A stretch of DNA of 64,000 bases. Origin: Thermus caldilimi. Its GTDB lineage: Bacteria; Deinococcota; Deinococci; Deinococcales; Thermaceae. The number at the start of each line of letters is the position of its first letter. Positions within the stretch are counted from its first letter, which is position 1. The notes under the pieces are model-generated. The model was not told where the DNA came from. It saw nothing but the letters and a program-made list of their open reading frames with translations, and ran no database searches. Positions 1 to 8,395 of the stretch are shown piece by piece. Where the stretch lies: positions 1,970,796 through 2,034,795 of the forward strand of contig NZ_CP038452.1 in assembly GCF_004684245.1 (NCBI RefSeq), in the 5' to 3' direction. The translations under genes were made by a program, and so were the position numbers.

Positions 1-182
1 TAGACAGGAACCTCAGCCTTTAGGGCCTCCAGCCAGGCTTGGAACTCGGGCAGGGGTTCCTCCTCCCCGTAGGGCAAGAGGGTGTTGTCCAGGTCCAGGA
101 TCACTCCCCGAAGGCCTCGCTCCTCGAGCCACTTCGGGGTTAGGTGGAGGAGGGAGGGCAGGACCGCTCGGGGGAAGAGCAT
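1..182 (-). CDS. YqeG-type HAD phosphatase, N-terminal part (cut by window edge)
   Basis: Only the first 60 codons are inside the window; the gene runs off the left edge. The start ATG is at 182, with a TAGGGT hexamer 6 nt upstream, as in leaderless Thermus genes. The N-terminus shows VILDLDNTLLPY at about residues 31-42, the DxDxT motif I of HAD phosphatases in the form typical of the YqeG family (class IIIA, usually about 170 residues). The rest of the catalytic core is not visible. The physiological substrate of YqeG proteins is not settled in general. Confidence 0.75.
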   Translation of the reverse strand, partial: MLFPRAVLPSLLHLTPKWLEERGLRGVILDLDNTLLPYGEEEPLPEFQAWLEALKAEVPV

Positions 183-221
183 AGCCTTACCCTATTGTGG
201 CATGGTGGTATGAACAAGCCC

Positions 222-946
222 CTAACGGGGGAGCATGACGAGCCCCCACATCCGTCCCGTTTTCCCCCGGTCACGGCGGTGGGAGAAGAGGGTGGGTTCG
301 CAGTGGGTGCAAAGGCCTACCCGGTAGATCCTTTCCCGGGAAAGCCCCGCCCTTTCCGCCTGGAGAAGAAGGGCCCTTTCCAGGTCTAAAAGGTACTTAC
401 CCGGGGCTTTGGGATCTGGGGTAAGGGTATTTAGGCCCGCTTGGGCAAACCTCGTTGCCACCTCCTCTCCCACCTGGTAGCACCGGCCCCCGATGCCGGG
501 GCCAATGGCCAGGTGGACCCCCTTGGGATCCAGGCCCAAGCTTTCCAGCCGCTCCAAGGCCCGGGGGAGGATCCCCCCACCACTCCCCGCCAGCCCGCAT
601 GGAGGGCCGCCACCGCCCCCTCGGGGTGGTAAAGCAAAAGGGGGTAGCAGTCCGCCACCCCCACCCGCAGGAGGAGGCCCGGCGTGCGGGTGAGGAGGCC
701 ATCCCCTTCCCAAACCCCAGGGCCTTCCACCAGGCGGATTTCCGTGCCGTGCACCTGCTTGAGCCCCGCCACGGGGGGGTGGCCGAAGGCGGCCAGCACC
801 CTTCGTTGGTTTTCCTCCACCCGCTTGGGGTCGTCCCCGGTGGCGGCGGAGAGGTTGAGGCTGGCGAAGGGGCCTTCCGAGACCCCGCCCAGACGGGTGG
901 TGAAGCCGTGGGGCACCGGGAGGGGAGTGGTGAGGAGGGGAACCAT
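222..946 (-). CDS. pgeF: PgeF/YfiH laccase-domain protein, frameshifted
   Basis: This family hydrolyses or phosphorolyses purine nucleosides and edits peptidoglycan precursors. The N-terminal frame (946 to about 575) carries KQVHG, VADC and HAGWRG, which supply the His/Cys/His zinc site. The C-terminal frame carries GPGIGGRCYQVGEEV and a CTHC motif. The two halves join only if one base is added in the run of six C (573-578 on the plus strand), giving about 241 residues, a normal family length. The start ATG at 946 has CACAAT 6 nt upstream and no ribosome site. The break is either an assembly error or a recent lesion; the codons on both sides look intact. Confidence 0.85.
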
Positions 947-1025
947 GCCTCTATTGTGCCCTGGGGTTCCGCAAAACGTGCCCTTACCCCTATTCTTCAC
1001 AGACTCAGGTGTATATCATAGCCTC

Positions 1026-1430
1026 ATGAAGACGGACCGGAACCAGCTCCGCTTCAACCAGGTTCTCCTCACCCTTCTTCTCCCCCTGGCGGCGCTTTGG
1101 GACCTACCCCTTCTGGTCTATCTCCTCTTCCTCCTCATGGTGAGCCAGCACACCTCTTGGGATCTGATGGTGGCCCTGAAGCGGGCCCTAGGCATCCCGG
1201 CCAGGCTGGTGGAGGAGGACCCCAGGCCCCACCGCTTCGCCCGCACCTTGGGGGCGGTGTTTTTGGGGCTTGCCTCCCTCTTCCTCCTTCTCGGGCTCAA
1301 GGGGGTGGGGTACGCCTTGGCCCTGTTGGTGGCCCTATTGGCCTTCATTAACCTGGCCTTCGGCTTCTGCCTGGGTTGCTTCCTCTACCTGCACCTGCGT
1401 TACGCCCGGGCCCTTATCACCGGGAAATAG
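1026..1430 (+). CDS. DUF4395-like integral membrane protein
   Basis: A 134-residue protein that begins with a short polar stretch (KTDRNQLRFNQ) followed by a hydrophobic segment at about 13-40. A second hydrophobic part at about 76-125 contains the FCLGC motif. The QLRFNQ start and the paired cysteines near the C-terminal helix are typical of DUF4395 proteins, whose function is not known; the cysteines could serve redox or metal binding. The 3' end overlaps the convergent ribH by 14 bp. I see no partner that suggests a pathway. Confidence 0.65.
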   Translation: MKTDRNQLRFNQVLLTLLLPLAALWDLPLLVYLLFLLMVSQHTSWDLMVALKRALGIPARLVEEDPRPHRFARTLGAVFLGLASLFLLLGLKGVGYALALLVALLAFINLAFGFCLGCFLYLHLRYARALITGK

Positions 1431-1890
1431 CCTCGAGAAGGCGCACCATCTCGATGGCGGTGAACACCGCCTCGGCTCCCTTGTTCCCCGCCTTACCTCC
1501 GGCCCTTTCCTGGGCTTCCTCCGGGGTGTTGGTGGTGAGGACGCCGAAGACGATGGGCTTTTCCGTTTGCAGCATGGCCTGCATGAGGCCAGAAGCGGCC
1601 TGGGCGGCCACGTACTCGAAATGGGGGGTTTCCCCCCGCACCACAGCCCCCAAGGCCACCACCGCATCCACATCGGGGCGCAGGGCCAGGCGCTTGGCCA
1701 CCAGGGGTAGCTCAAAGGAACCCGGTACCCAGGCCACCAGAACCTCGGCGGGGTCCCCGCCCAGGCGGGCGTAGGCCTCGAGGGCCCCTTCCAGGAGAAG
1801 CTTGGTCACCCGTTCGTTGAAGCGGCCCACGGCGATGGCCAAGCGCACCCCTTTGGCGGTGAGGATGGGGGAGAGGATCTTGGGCTTCAT
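1417..1890 (-). CDS. ribH: 6,7-dimethyl-8-ribityllumazine synthase
   Basis: The enzyme condenses the ribityl-aminouracil with dihydroxybutanone phosphate in the penultimate step of riboflavin synthesis. The 157-residue length is standard. Visible motifs are AIAVGRFNE near the N-terminus, VPGSFELP at about 55-62, GAVVRGETPHFEYVA at about 81-95 with the catalytic His, and GVLTTNTPEEAQERAGGK near the end. No other rib genes are nearby. It is divergent from fluC, with 20 nt between the two start codons. Confidence 0.95.
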   Translation of the reverse strand: MKPKILSPILTAKGVRLAIAVGRFNERVTKLLLEGALEAYARLGGDPAEVLVAWVPGSFELPLVAKRLALRPDVDAVVALGAVVRGETPHFEYVAAQAASGLMQAMLQTEKPIVFGVLTTNTPEEAQERAGGKAGNKGAEAVFTAIEMVRLLEAISR

Positions 1891-1898
1891 GGTCCCAA

Positions 1899-1904
1899 TA
1901 TACT
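1899..1904 (+). promoter_or_regulatory. -10 element of leaderless fluC
   Basis: TATACT ends 6 nt before the GTG at 1911, the geometry of leaderless transcription in Thermus. This favours GTG 1911 over TTG 1905 as the fluC start, because TTG 1905 directly abuts the hexamer. I see no convincing -35. Confidence 0.5.
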
Positions 1905-1910
1905 TTGGGG

Positions 1911-2288
1911 GTGGAGCGGTATCTCCTGGTGGCCTTGGGTGGGGCCTTGGGCTCCGCCTTGCGCTACGGGCTTGGGGCCTGGGTGCAGGCCCTTACCGGG
2001 CCCAGCTTTCCCTATAGCACCCTCTTGATCAACGCTTTGGGCAGTTTCCTCATCGGTGTGGTGATCCGCCTATCCCTGGAGGGGGCCCTGTCTGGGGAGG
2101 GGCGCCTCTTCCTGGCGGTGGGGGTGTTGGGGGGGTTTACCACCTTTTCCACCTTTAGCTACGAGACCTTAGCCCTCATCCAGGACGGCGAGGCGTGGAG
2201 GGCCTTTTTATACGTCTTTTTCAGCGTCTTCCTGGGCCTTTTCCTGGTGCTTCTGGGCTACCGCCTGGGCGGGGTCCTGGTAGCCTAG
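1911..2288 (+). CDS. crcB: Fluoride channel FluC/CrcB
   Basis: A small membrane protein of about 125 residues that exports fluoride as a dual-topology dimer. The GGALGSALRYGLG segment near the N-terminus, the STLLINALGSFLIG segment (conserved Asn in the second helix) and the GGFTTFSTFSYE motif, which lines the fluoride path, are all present. It is followed 4 nt later by a DUF190 gene, a common pairing. I saw no fluoride riboswitch; the likely leaderless start leaves no room for one. Confidence 0.93.
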   Translation: MERYLLVALGGALGSALRYGLGAWVQALTGPSFPYSTLLINALGSFLIGVVIRLSLEGALSGEGRLFLAVGVLGGFTTFSTFSYETLALIQDGEAWRAFLYVFFSVFLGLFLVLLGYRLGGVLVA

Positions 2289-2292
2289 GGGT

Positions 2293-2625
2293 ATGAAGCT
2301 GGAAGGGGAGGCCAAGCTCCTGCGCATCTTTGTGGGGGAGTCGGACCGGCACGGGGGGAGGCCCCTCTATGAAGCCCTCGTCCTCGAGGCCAAGCGCCAG
2401 GGCCTAGCCGGGGCCACGGTGTTCAAGGGCTTCATGGGCTTCGGTGCCCACTCCCGCATCCACACCGCCAAGGTGCTCCAGCTCTCCGAGGACCTGCCCG
2501 TCATGATCGAGATTGTGGACACCGAGGAGAAGATCCGGGCTTTTCTTCCTGTTTTGGATGGCCTGCTTAAGGAAGGGCTGGTCACCTTGGAGAAGGTGGA
2601 GGTCATCCGCTACCGAAGCCGGTGA
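2293..2625 (+). CDS. DUF190 family protein
   Basis: A 110-residue protein matching DUF190: ESDRHGGRPLYEALV near residue 16, then GATVFKGFMGFG, a signature of this PII-like fold, and an IVDTEEKI segment before the C-terminus. DUF190 genes often sit beside crcB, and this one starts 4 nt after its stop. A role in fluoride resistance or in regulating the channel is inference from that linkage only. Confidence 0.8.
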   Translation: MKLEGEAKLLRIFVGESDRHGGRPLYEALVLEAKRQGLAGATVFKGFMGFGAHSRIHTAKVLQLSEDLPVMIEIVDTEEKIRAFLPVLDGLLKEGLVTLEKVEVIRYRSR

Positions 2626-2669
2626 TCCAGGGCGCTTTCTTTCCCCGGGGGCTGGTCTAGCCTAAAGGC

Positions 2670-3284
2670 ATGGAGAGGATTCCCCCGGGCCAGGTGGTCA
2701 CGGAGCGGTTCCCCATCCTCACCTATGGGGAGGAGCCCAGGGTTTCCCCCGAGGAGTGGCGGTTTTCCCTCTTCGGCCTGGTGGAGGAGCCCTTTACCCT
2801 CACCTTCCAGGAGCTCCTCCGCCTGCCCCAGGTGGAAGTGGTGCGGGACTTCCACTGCGTGACCCGCTGGAGCCGCCTGGATGTGGCCTGGCGGGGGGTG
2901 CGGGTGAAGGACCTTTTGCTGAGGGGCAAGCCCAAGCCCCAGGCGGTGGCCGCCTTGGTCCACAGCTACGGGGGCTACACCACCAACCTCTTCCTGGAGG
3001 ATCTCCTGCGGGAGGAGGTCCTCCTCGCCCACACCCTTTTCGACAAGTCCTTGCCTGTGGAGCGGGGTGGGCCGGTGCGCCTGGTAGTGCCCCACCTCTA
3101 CGCCTGGAAAAGCGCCAAGTGGGTGCGGGGCATTGAGCTTCTGGACCACTTGGAGCTGGGGTTTTGGGAAAAGCTGGGCTACCACTTCCGGGGCGACCCC
3201 TGGCGGGAGGAGCGCTTTCAGGAGGGTCCCATCCCCGCCGCAAGCCTGCGGTTCCAAAGCCGGAAAGGAGGGAGGGAAGGATGA
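2670..3284 (+). CDS. Sulfite-oxidase-like molybdopterin protein
   Basis: A 204-residue protein with the sulfite oxidase/MsrP catalytic fold: VRDFHCVTRWSRLDVAWRGV around residues 58-77 contains the Cys (about 63) that binds molybdenum. GGYTTNL and PVRLVVPHLYAWKSAKWV follow the family pattern. There is no signal peptide, so it is probably cytoplasmic, unlike periplasmic MsrP. No MsrQ-like heme partner is adjacent. Molybdopterin-dependent oxidoreductase is secure; the substrate is not known. The next gene overlaps its stop codon (ATGA). Confidence 0.85.
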   Translation: MERIPPGQVVTERFPILTYGEEPRVSPEEWRFSLFGLVEEPFTLTFQELLRLPQVEVVRDFHCVTRWSRLDVAWRGVRVKDLLLRGKPKPQAVAALVHSYGGYTTNLFLEDLLREEVLLAHTLFDKSLPVERGGPVRLVVPHLYAWKSAKWVRGIELLDHLELGFWEKLGYHFRGDPWREERFQEGPIPAASLRFQSRKGGREG

Positions 3285-3550
3285 CGGCTCTAGAGCAAGC
3301 CCGCCTGGATGTGGAGGAGGCCTTGCGCCGCTACTGGGAGTGCCTGAAGGCGGAAGAGGAGGAGTACGCCGAGGACTACGAGCGGGTCACCTTCATGGAG
3401 TACGAAGCCCCTGCCCCCGATCCCTGCGCCGAGGCCTTTTCCCGGCTGGTGGCGGCGGTGCGAGCCTACGAGAAGGCCTCGGGGCGGCGGGAAGACCTGG
3501 ACCTGGGGGCGTTGCGGAACCAAGTCTACGAGGCCCTAGATAAGGGGTAG
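3281..3550 (+). CDS. Small acidic hypothetical protein
   Basis: An 89-residue acidic, mostly helical protein I do not recognise. The start ATG at 3281 overlaps the stop of the sulfite-oxidase-like gene and has a strong ribosome site (GGAGGGAGG) just upstream, so the two are probably co-translated. The sequence is rich in Glu and Ala with two cysteines (about 22 and 48) and no obvious motif. Its 3' end overlaps the convergent histidinol phosphatase by 25 bp. Overlap and codon pattern support a real gene; function is unknown. Confidence 0.65.
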   Translation: MTALEQARLDVEEALRRYWECLKAEEEEYAEDYERVTFMEYEAPAPDPCAEAFSRLVAAVRAYEKASGRREDLDLGALRNQVYEALDKG

Positions 3551-4329
3551 GCTTGGGCCTTGCCTCCTTGGAAGTAGTGGGCCTCTTGGTATCCGAGGTT
3601 GAGGAGAAGATCCACCGCCTCCTTGAAGGCATACCCCACTTGGGGGGGCTGGTGGGCGTCGGAGCCCAGGACCACCCCGATCCCGAGCTCCCGGGCCCGC
3701 CGTAGGAGGGCGGGGGCCGGGTAGATCTCCTGGGCCGGGTTCCGGAGCCCGGCGGTGTTCACGTCCAGGAGAAGCCCCTCCTCCGCTATAGCCCCAAGGG
3801 CGGGTTCGGCCAGCTCCACGAGGGCTTCCTCCGGAAGGCGGTGGCCGAACTTCTTGGGCAGATCCAGGTGGCCGATGGCGTGGAAGAGGCCGCTTTTTGC
3901 GGCCTTTTCTACCTCCTGGAAGTAGGCCTGGAAGATTCCCTTCAGGTCTCGCCAGGTGTACTCCTCCTGGTGGTCGGGATGGTCCAGGGGCCAGGCCCCC
4001 AGGTAGTGGACGCTGCCGATCACGTAGTCGAAGGGGTAGCCCTTAAGCAGGGTCCGCACGAACTCCTCCGTGCCCTCGTGGAAGTCCGCCTCGAGGCCGA
4101 TGCCCACGTAAAGATCCGGGTGATCCTCCCGGATTTTCTCCAGGGCTAGGAGGTAGAAGGGCAGGGCCTCGAGGCCCATGCGGCTCATGGGATCGTACCA
4201 GGAGGGCATGGGGCTGTGGTCGGTGAAAACCAGGCCCTTCAACCCCGCTTTCCGGGCGTAAAACAGGTACTCCCCCGGGGCCCCCTGGGCATGGCCGCAA
4301 AGGGGGGTGTGGACGTGGCTATCCACCAT
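3526..4329 (-). CDS. hisK: Histidinol-phosphatase, PHP family
   Basis: PHP-type phosphatase that dephosphorylates histidinol phosphate in histidine synthesis. Metal ligands of the PHP fold are visible in order: HVHTPLCGH at 5-13, TDHSP at about 36, GLEADFHEG, GSVH, GHLDL, and GSDAHQ near the C-terminus. The 267-residue length fits HisK. No other his genes are nearby, so the specific substrate rests on family resemblance, but the set of motifs is complete. Confidence 0.88.
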   Translation of the reverse strand: MVDSHVHTPLCGHAQGAPGEYLFYARKAGLKGLVFTDHSPMPSWYDPMSRMGLEALPFYLLALEKIREDHPDLYVGIGLEADFHEGTEEFVRTLLKGYPFDYVIGSVHYLGAWPLDHPDHQEEYTWRDLKGIFQAYFQEVEKAAKSGLFHAIGHLDLPKKFGHRLPEEALVELAEPALGAIAEEGLLLDVNTAGLRNPAQEIYPAPALLRRARELGIGVVLGSDAHQPPQVGYAFKEAVDLLLNLGYQEAHYFQGGKAQAYPLSRAS

Positions 4330-4936
4330 GTACCGATTCTATCCGAAGAAGGGCTCCTTCCCAGGTGTAGGCGACCACCCTTTGCCCCAGGGCCTGGGAC
4401 AGGTCCAGGGAGAGGAAGGGATCCTCCAGGAGCCCTCCTTCCAGCGGAGGGAGGGTGGTCACCTCCTGCACCAGAACGGTCAGGGCTGGAGGAAAAAGGG
4501 CGGGATAGCGTTCCAGGATGGCTTCCACCCGGAAGGCTTCAGCCCAAAGCCGCTTCAAGGCGAAAAGGGCCTCCTGTGGATTCCAGGCCAGGCGGTAGGT
4601 TCCCTCCCCTGCCCGGCGGACGAGGAAGGGCCCCTTGCCCTCGAGGGTTTCCAGGAAGGCCTCAGCCCGCTCGGGGAGGAGGTAGCTTTCCCGCACCGCT
4701 CGTTCCGCCTCCTCTGCCGCCAGCCGCAACCTTTCCTCGTCTATGCGCACGCCAAAGACTCCCTGAAAAAGCCTCCCGATGCGTTCGGCAAGGTTGTTGA
4801 GGCGGGCAAACTCCTCCCAAAGCCCCCCTACCCAGGTTCCCCCCACGGGGAAACCCAGCTCCTGGGCCTGCCTCAGGAGGAGAACCTCCCCCTGGCCTTC
4901 CGCCTGGGCCAAGGGGATTAGTCCAGGGTTCGCCAT
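4319..4936 (-). CDS. Stand-alone, degenerate PEP synthase N-terminal-like protein
   Basis: About 205 residues resembling only the ATP-binding N-terminal domain of pyruvate phosphate dikinase/PEP synthase. Recognisable pieces are a GQGEVLLLRQAQELGFPV segment (the GgKgxxL...G.pVP element), GPFLVRRAGEGTYRLA (the VRSSA-like element) and FPPALTVLVQEV. The phosphohistidine and PEP-binding domains are absent, so it cannot be a complete enzyme. The start is uncertain: ATGs at 4936 and 4945 both overlap the upstream glycosylase gene. Function is unknown; nucleotide binding is plausible by fold. Confidence 0.6.
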   Translation of the reverse strand: MANPGLIPLAQAEGQGEVLLLRQAQELGFPVGGTWVGGLWEEFARLNNLAERIGRLFQGVFGVRIDEERLRLAAEEAERAVRESYLLPERAEAFLETLEGKGPFLVRRAGEGTYRLAWNPQEALFALKRLWAEAFRVEAILERYPALFPPALTVLVQEVTTLPPLEGGLLEDPFLSLDLSQALGQRVVAYTWEGALLRIESVHGG

Positions 4937-5469
4937 AGGTACCAAGCCAGATGGCTACGGTAGGGCCGGAAGGGCTCACCAAAAGCCGGAAGCCCCAGGG
5001 CTTCCACAGCGAAGAGGGCCTTGGCTGCCCGGCGTAGACCCAGGTCCACCACAGGCCAGACGTCGGGCCGCCTCAGGCCGAACATGAGGAACATATCCAC
5101 CGTCCAGGGGCCTATGCCTCGTACCTGTAGAAGCCTCTCCTTTACCGCTTCGTCCTCCAGGGAGTCCAACCCAACCAAAAGCCCTTCCAGGCTCCTGGCG
5201 GCCAGGTCCCGAAGGGCCCGGACCTTGGCGTGGGAGAGCCCCACCTGACGGAGGATGGTGGGGGGTACCTGGAGGAGGGCTTCGGGATAGGGCTTTACCC
5301 TGGACCAGAGCCGGGCGCTGATGGCGGCGGCCGCTTTGCCCGAAAGCTGCTGGGCCACGATGCTTTCCGCCAACACCTTGAAGGGTTCTTCCCGGGGTGC
5401 CCCATGGGGTAGGAAGGGGGCAGGGCCGAAGCGGCCGTAGAACTCCGCCAGGACCGGATGCTCAAACAA
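4918..5469 (-). CDS. DNA-3-methyladenine glycosylase, AlkA-like
   Basis: An HhH-GPD glycosylase of 183 residues that excises alkylated bases. The ESIVAQQLSGKAA segment (about 35-47) is typical of AlkA. The helix-hairpin-helix VRGIGPWTVDMFL is followed by WPVVDLGLRRA, where the Asp is the catalytic residue. It is shorter than E. coli AlkA because it lacks the N-terminal beta domain, as in many thermophiles. It overlaps the upstream isochorismatase-family gene by 8 bp. Confidence 0.9.
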   Translation of the reverse strand: MFEHPVLAEFYGRFGPAPFLPHGAPREEPFKVLAESIVAQQLSGKAAAAISARLWSRVKPYPEALLQVPPTILRQVGLSHAKVRALRDLAARSLEGLLVGLDSLEDEAVKERLLQVRGIGPWTVDMFLMFGLRRPDVWPVVDLGLRRAAKALFAVEALGLPAFGEPFRPYRSHLAWYLWRTLD

Positions 5470-6052
5470 AGCGCACCCCTTCGGCCCGGGTCACCTTGCC
5501 CTGGTAGAGGAAGGTGATCTGGCGCAAGGCCGCCTGAAGGTCGAAGGGGGTAAGGGCGCTGGTGGCGTCCTCCGGGAGGACCACCCGGTACCAGCGAAGG
5601 GCGGCGGAGCCTGCGGTGTGGAGCACGCAGATGTTGGCCACGGTGCCCGTCACCACCACGTGCTTTACCCCCCAAAGGTGCAGGTAGTGGTCCAGGGGGG
5701 TGCCGTAGAAGGCGTCGTAGCGCACCTTCTGGATGATCAGGTCCCCCGGCTCGGGGCGGAGGTCCTCCAGGATCTCCGCCCCCCAGGTGCCCGCCACCGC
5801 ATGCCGGGGCCAGATCTGGAACTCGGGGTCGTCCTCCCGGTGCCAGTCCTGGGTGTAGACCACCCTTGCTCCTGCCTGCCGCGCCCTTTCCAGGAGGAGC
5901 CGGATGGCCGGGACGCTTTTGGGGGCATCGGGCACGAACAGGGCGCCTTGAGGGTGGGCGAAGTCGTTTTGCATGTCCACCACGATCAAGGCGGTTTCCC
6001 TGGCGGGAAGCTCCAGGCCTTCCACCTTGGGGACTTCCGGAACCTCTACCAT
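5462..6052 (-). CDS. Isochorismatase-family cysteine hydrolase
   Basis: A 196-residue hydrolase with the family's catalytic triad: Asp in IVVDMQNDF (about 23-31), Lys in IIQKVRYDAF and Cys in VTGTVANICVLHT, with the expected cis-peptide-like spacing. Members include nicotinamidases and isochorismatases; the sequence alone does not pick one. DWHRED fits a nicotinamidase-like metal-binding loop only loosely. The ATG at 6052 has CAAAAT 6 nt upstream, suggesting a leaderless start divergent from metF. Confidence 0.82.
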   Translation of the reverse strand: MVEVPEVPKVEGLELPARETALIVVDMQNDFAHPQGALFVPDAPKSVPAIRLLLERARQAGARVVYTQDWHREDDPEFQIWPRHAVAGTWGAEILEDLRPEPGDLIIQKVRYDAFYGTPLDHYLHLWGVKHVVVTGTVANICVLHTAGSAALRWYRVVLPEDATSALTPFDLQAALRQITFLYQGKVTRAEGVRFV

Positions 6053-6069
6053 ACCCTTATTTTGCCACC

Positions 6070-6098
6070 TTGACCAGGGGGAGGGGAGGGGCTACACT
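6070..6098 (+). promoter_or_regulatory. Promoter of metF
   Basis: TTGACC (6070-6075), a 17-nt spacer and TACACT (6093-6098). The start codon is 7 nt downstream, so the transcript is probably leaderless. Confidence 0.7.
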
Positions 6099-6105
6099 CT
6101 AGCGC

Positions 6106-7019
6106 ATGAAAATACGGGACCTCCTAAAGGCGCGCAAGGGGCCCCTTTTCTCCTTTGAGTTCTTCCCCCCCAAGACCCCGGAAGGGGAGGAGGCCCTTTT
6201 CCGCACCATGGAGGAGCTCAAGGTTTTCCGGCCCGCCTTCGTTTCCATCACCTACGGGGCCATGGGGAGTACCCGGGAAAGGAGTGTCCTCTGGGCGAAG
6301 CGGATCCTGGGCCTAAAGCTAAACGCCCTCGCCCACCTCACCGTGGCCGGGCAAAGCCGGAAGGAGGTGGCGGAGGTCCTGGACCGCTTCGTGGAGGCGG
6401 GGGTGGAGAACATCCTGGCCCTTAGAGGCGATCCCCCCAAGGGGAACGGGCCTTTAGACCCCATCCCGAGGGGTTCCGCTACGCTTCCGAGCTGGTGGCC
6501 CATATTCGCGCCCGCTACGGGGAGGGGCTCTCCGTGGGCGGGGCCGCCTACCCCGAGGGGCATCCGGAAAGCGAGAGCCTCGAGGCCGACCTGCGCCATT
6601 TCAAGGCCAAGGTGGAAGCGGGGTTGGACTTCGCCATCACCCAGCTTTTCTTCAACAACGCCCACTACTTTGGTTTCCTGGAAAGGGCCAGGAGGATGGG
6701 CATAGAAATCCCCATCCTCCCCGGCATCATGCCCATCACCAGCTACACCCAGCTCCGCCGCTTCACCGAGGTCTGCGGGGCCAGCATCCCCGGGCCCCTT
6801 CTTTCCCGGCTGGAAAGGTATCAGGAGGATCCCAAGGCCATCCTGGAGATCGGGGTGGAACACGCCACCCGCCAGGTGGCGGAGCTTTTGGAGGCTGGGG
6901 TGGAGGGAGTACACTTTTACACCCTAAATAAAAGCCCGGCCACCCGCATGGTTCTGGAGCGCCTGGGGTTCCGGCCCTGGGCCGATAAGTCGGAGGGCGA
7001 GAGCCCCGGAGGGCCTTAA
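6106..7019 (+). CDS. metF: Methylenetetrahydrofolate reductase, frameshifted
   Basis: Flavoenzyme that makes 5-methyl-THF for methionine synthesis. The first frame holds FSFEFFPPKTPEGE near residue 15, SITYGAMGS and LALRGDPPKGNGP. The homology then continues in another frame as PHPEGFRYASELVAHIR, QLFFNNAHYFGF, PGIMPIT and HFYTLNKS. Adding one base near 6449-6455 (the GGGCCTTT stretch) joins them into about 304 residues, the normal length. The region on both sides is well conserved, so a sequencing error is more likely than a dead gene. Confidence 0.88.
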
Positions 7020-7029
7020 GACGGTGTGC

Positions 7030-8325
7030 CTAGACCTCCACCCCCTCTCCCAGGGTGGCCAGGCCCACCTCCTGGCCCCTTAGGGCGAGGAGCTTGCCCA
7101 GCTCCAAAAGCTTCTCTTCCTCCCCGTGTACCAAAAGCACCCGGGGCTGGCCCTCGAGCCAGTCCAAGAGCTCGTCCTGCCCCGCATGCCCCGAGAAGCC
7201 GCCCAGGGTGTGGACGCTGGCCTTTAAGGGCACCTCCTGCCCCAGGAGGCGGATGCGCTCGGGCCTTTGGATGATCTCAGCTCCCAGGCCCCCTCGAGGC
7301 TGGTAGCCCACGAAGACCAAGGCGTTCTTGGGATCGGAAAGGCCGTGCTTCAGGTGGTGGAGGATCCGTCCCCCGGTGAGCATGCCGCTTCCCGCGATGA
7401 TCACCATGGGGCCGGGCTCGCGGTTTAAGGCCTTGGATTCCTCCACGCTTTCCACCACCCGAAGCCCCCGGGGACGGAAGGGATTCTTCCCCGCCAGGAA
7501 GTAGGCCTGCACCTCCTCGCTAAAGTAGCGCACCAGCCGGGGATAAAGGTCAAGGACCCGCTCGGCCATGGGGGAGTCCAGGTAGATGGGGACCTCGGGC
7601 AGGCGGTGGCCGTTTTCGTAGAGGAGGAAGAGGATTTCCTGGGCGCGCTCCACGGCAAAGGAGGGGATGAACACCTTGCCGCTTTGGCTCAGGGTTCCTT
7701 CTAGGACTTCCAAAAACTCCTGCACCGTGGCGGCAAAGGAGCGGTGGGGCCGGTCCCCGTAGGTGCCCTCGCAGAGGATCAGATCCGCCCTGGGAGGCAG
7801 GGAGGGATCGGGGAGGACGGTCTTTTGCCTGTTACCCAGGTCCCCGCTATAGACCAGGGTCTTCCCCTCCCCCTGGGCCACCACGAAGGCGCTTCCCGGA
7901 AGGTGTCCCGCCTGGCCGAAGGTAAGGGTAAGGTCCCCCAGCCTGAGCCATTCCCCAAACTCCAGGAGGCGGATGTGGCGGAGGGCTTCCGCCACATCTT
8001 CCTCGTCGAAAAAGGGGGTTTCCATGACCTTTAGGGCGTCCTGGAGGACGATCTGCATCAACAAGAAGGTGGCCTGGGTGGCGTAGACCGGCCCCCGATA
8101 CCCCTCCCGGAAAAGCTTGGGGAGACGGCCCACGTGGTCCAGGTGGGCGTGGGTGAGGACCACGGCGTCCACCGCCTGGGGGTCAAAGCCTAAGGGGGCG
8201 TGGTTCTTCTCTTCCTCACGCCCCTGGAACATGCCGCAGTCCAGGAGGACCCGCCTGCCCTCGGCCAAGAGGAGGTGGCAGCTTCCCGTGACCTCCCGCG
8301 CGGCCCCAAAAGGTACGATGCGCAT
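7030..8325 (-). CDS. Beta-CASP metallo-beta-lactamase RNase
   Basis: A 431-residue ribonuclease of the beta-CASP/CPSF-73 type, closely resembling Thermus thermophilus TTHA0252 in length and motifs. Zinc motif HAHLDH lies at 59-64, followed by GHLPGSA, YSGDLG, the beta-CASP segment with SFAVERAQE and MVIIAGSGMLTGG, and GFSGHAGQDEL plus VHGEEE at the end. It acts in RNA processing or decay in the cytoplasm. It is convergent with metF, 10 nt away, and divergent from the tRNA-tuf operon. Confidence 0.93.
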   Translation of the reverse strand: MRIVPFGAAREVTGSCHLLLAEGRRVLLDCGMFQGREEEKNHAPLGFDPQAVDAVVLTHAHLDHVGRLPKLFREGYRGPVYATQATFLLMQIVLQDALKVMETPFFDEEDVAEALRHIRLLEFGEWLRLGDLTLTFGQAGHLPGSAFVVAQGEGKTLVYSGDLGNRQKTVLPDPSLPPRADLILCEGTYGDRPHRSFAATVQEFLEVLEGTLSQSGKVFIPSFAVERAQEILFLLYENGHRLPEVPIYLDSPMAERVLDLYPRLVRYFSEEVQAYFLAGKNPFRPRGLRVVESVEESKALNREPGPMVIIAGSGMLTGGRILHHLKHGLSDPKNALVFVGYQPRGGLGAEIIQRPERIRLLGQEVPLKASVHTLGGFSGHAGQDELLDWLEGQPRVLLVHGEEEKLLELGKLLALRGQEVGLATLGEGVEV

Positions 8326-8334
8326 GCCTTTATC

Positions 8335-8363
8335 TTGACACTCACCTGTGGGTGTGCTAGCCT
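8335..8363 (+). promoter_or_regulatory. Promoter of the tRNA-tuf operon
   Basis: TTGACA (8335-8340), a 17-nt spacer and TAGCCT (8358-8363). Transcription would start near 8370 and read four tRNAs and tuf. The -35 is perfect; the -10 is weak. Confidence 0.7.
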
Positions 8364-8395
8364 ATTCCCTCGGACAGGGTCCTATCCCCCGTCCT

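Noticed and set aside
1891-1910. Fluoride riboswitch before fluC
   Set aside because: Only 20 nt separate fluC from ribH and the -10 is next to the start, leaving no leader.
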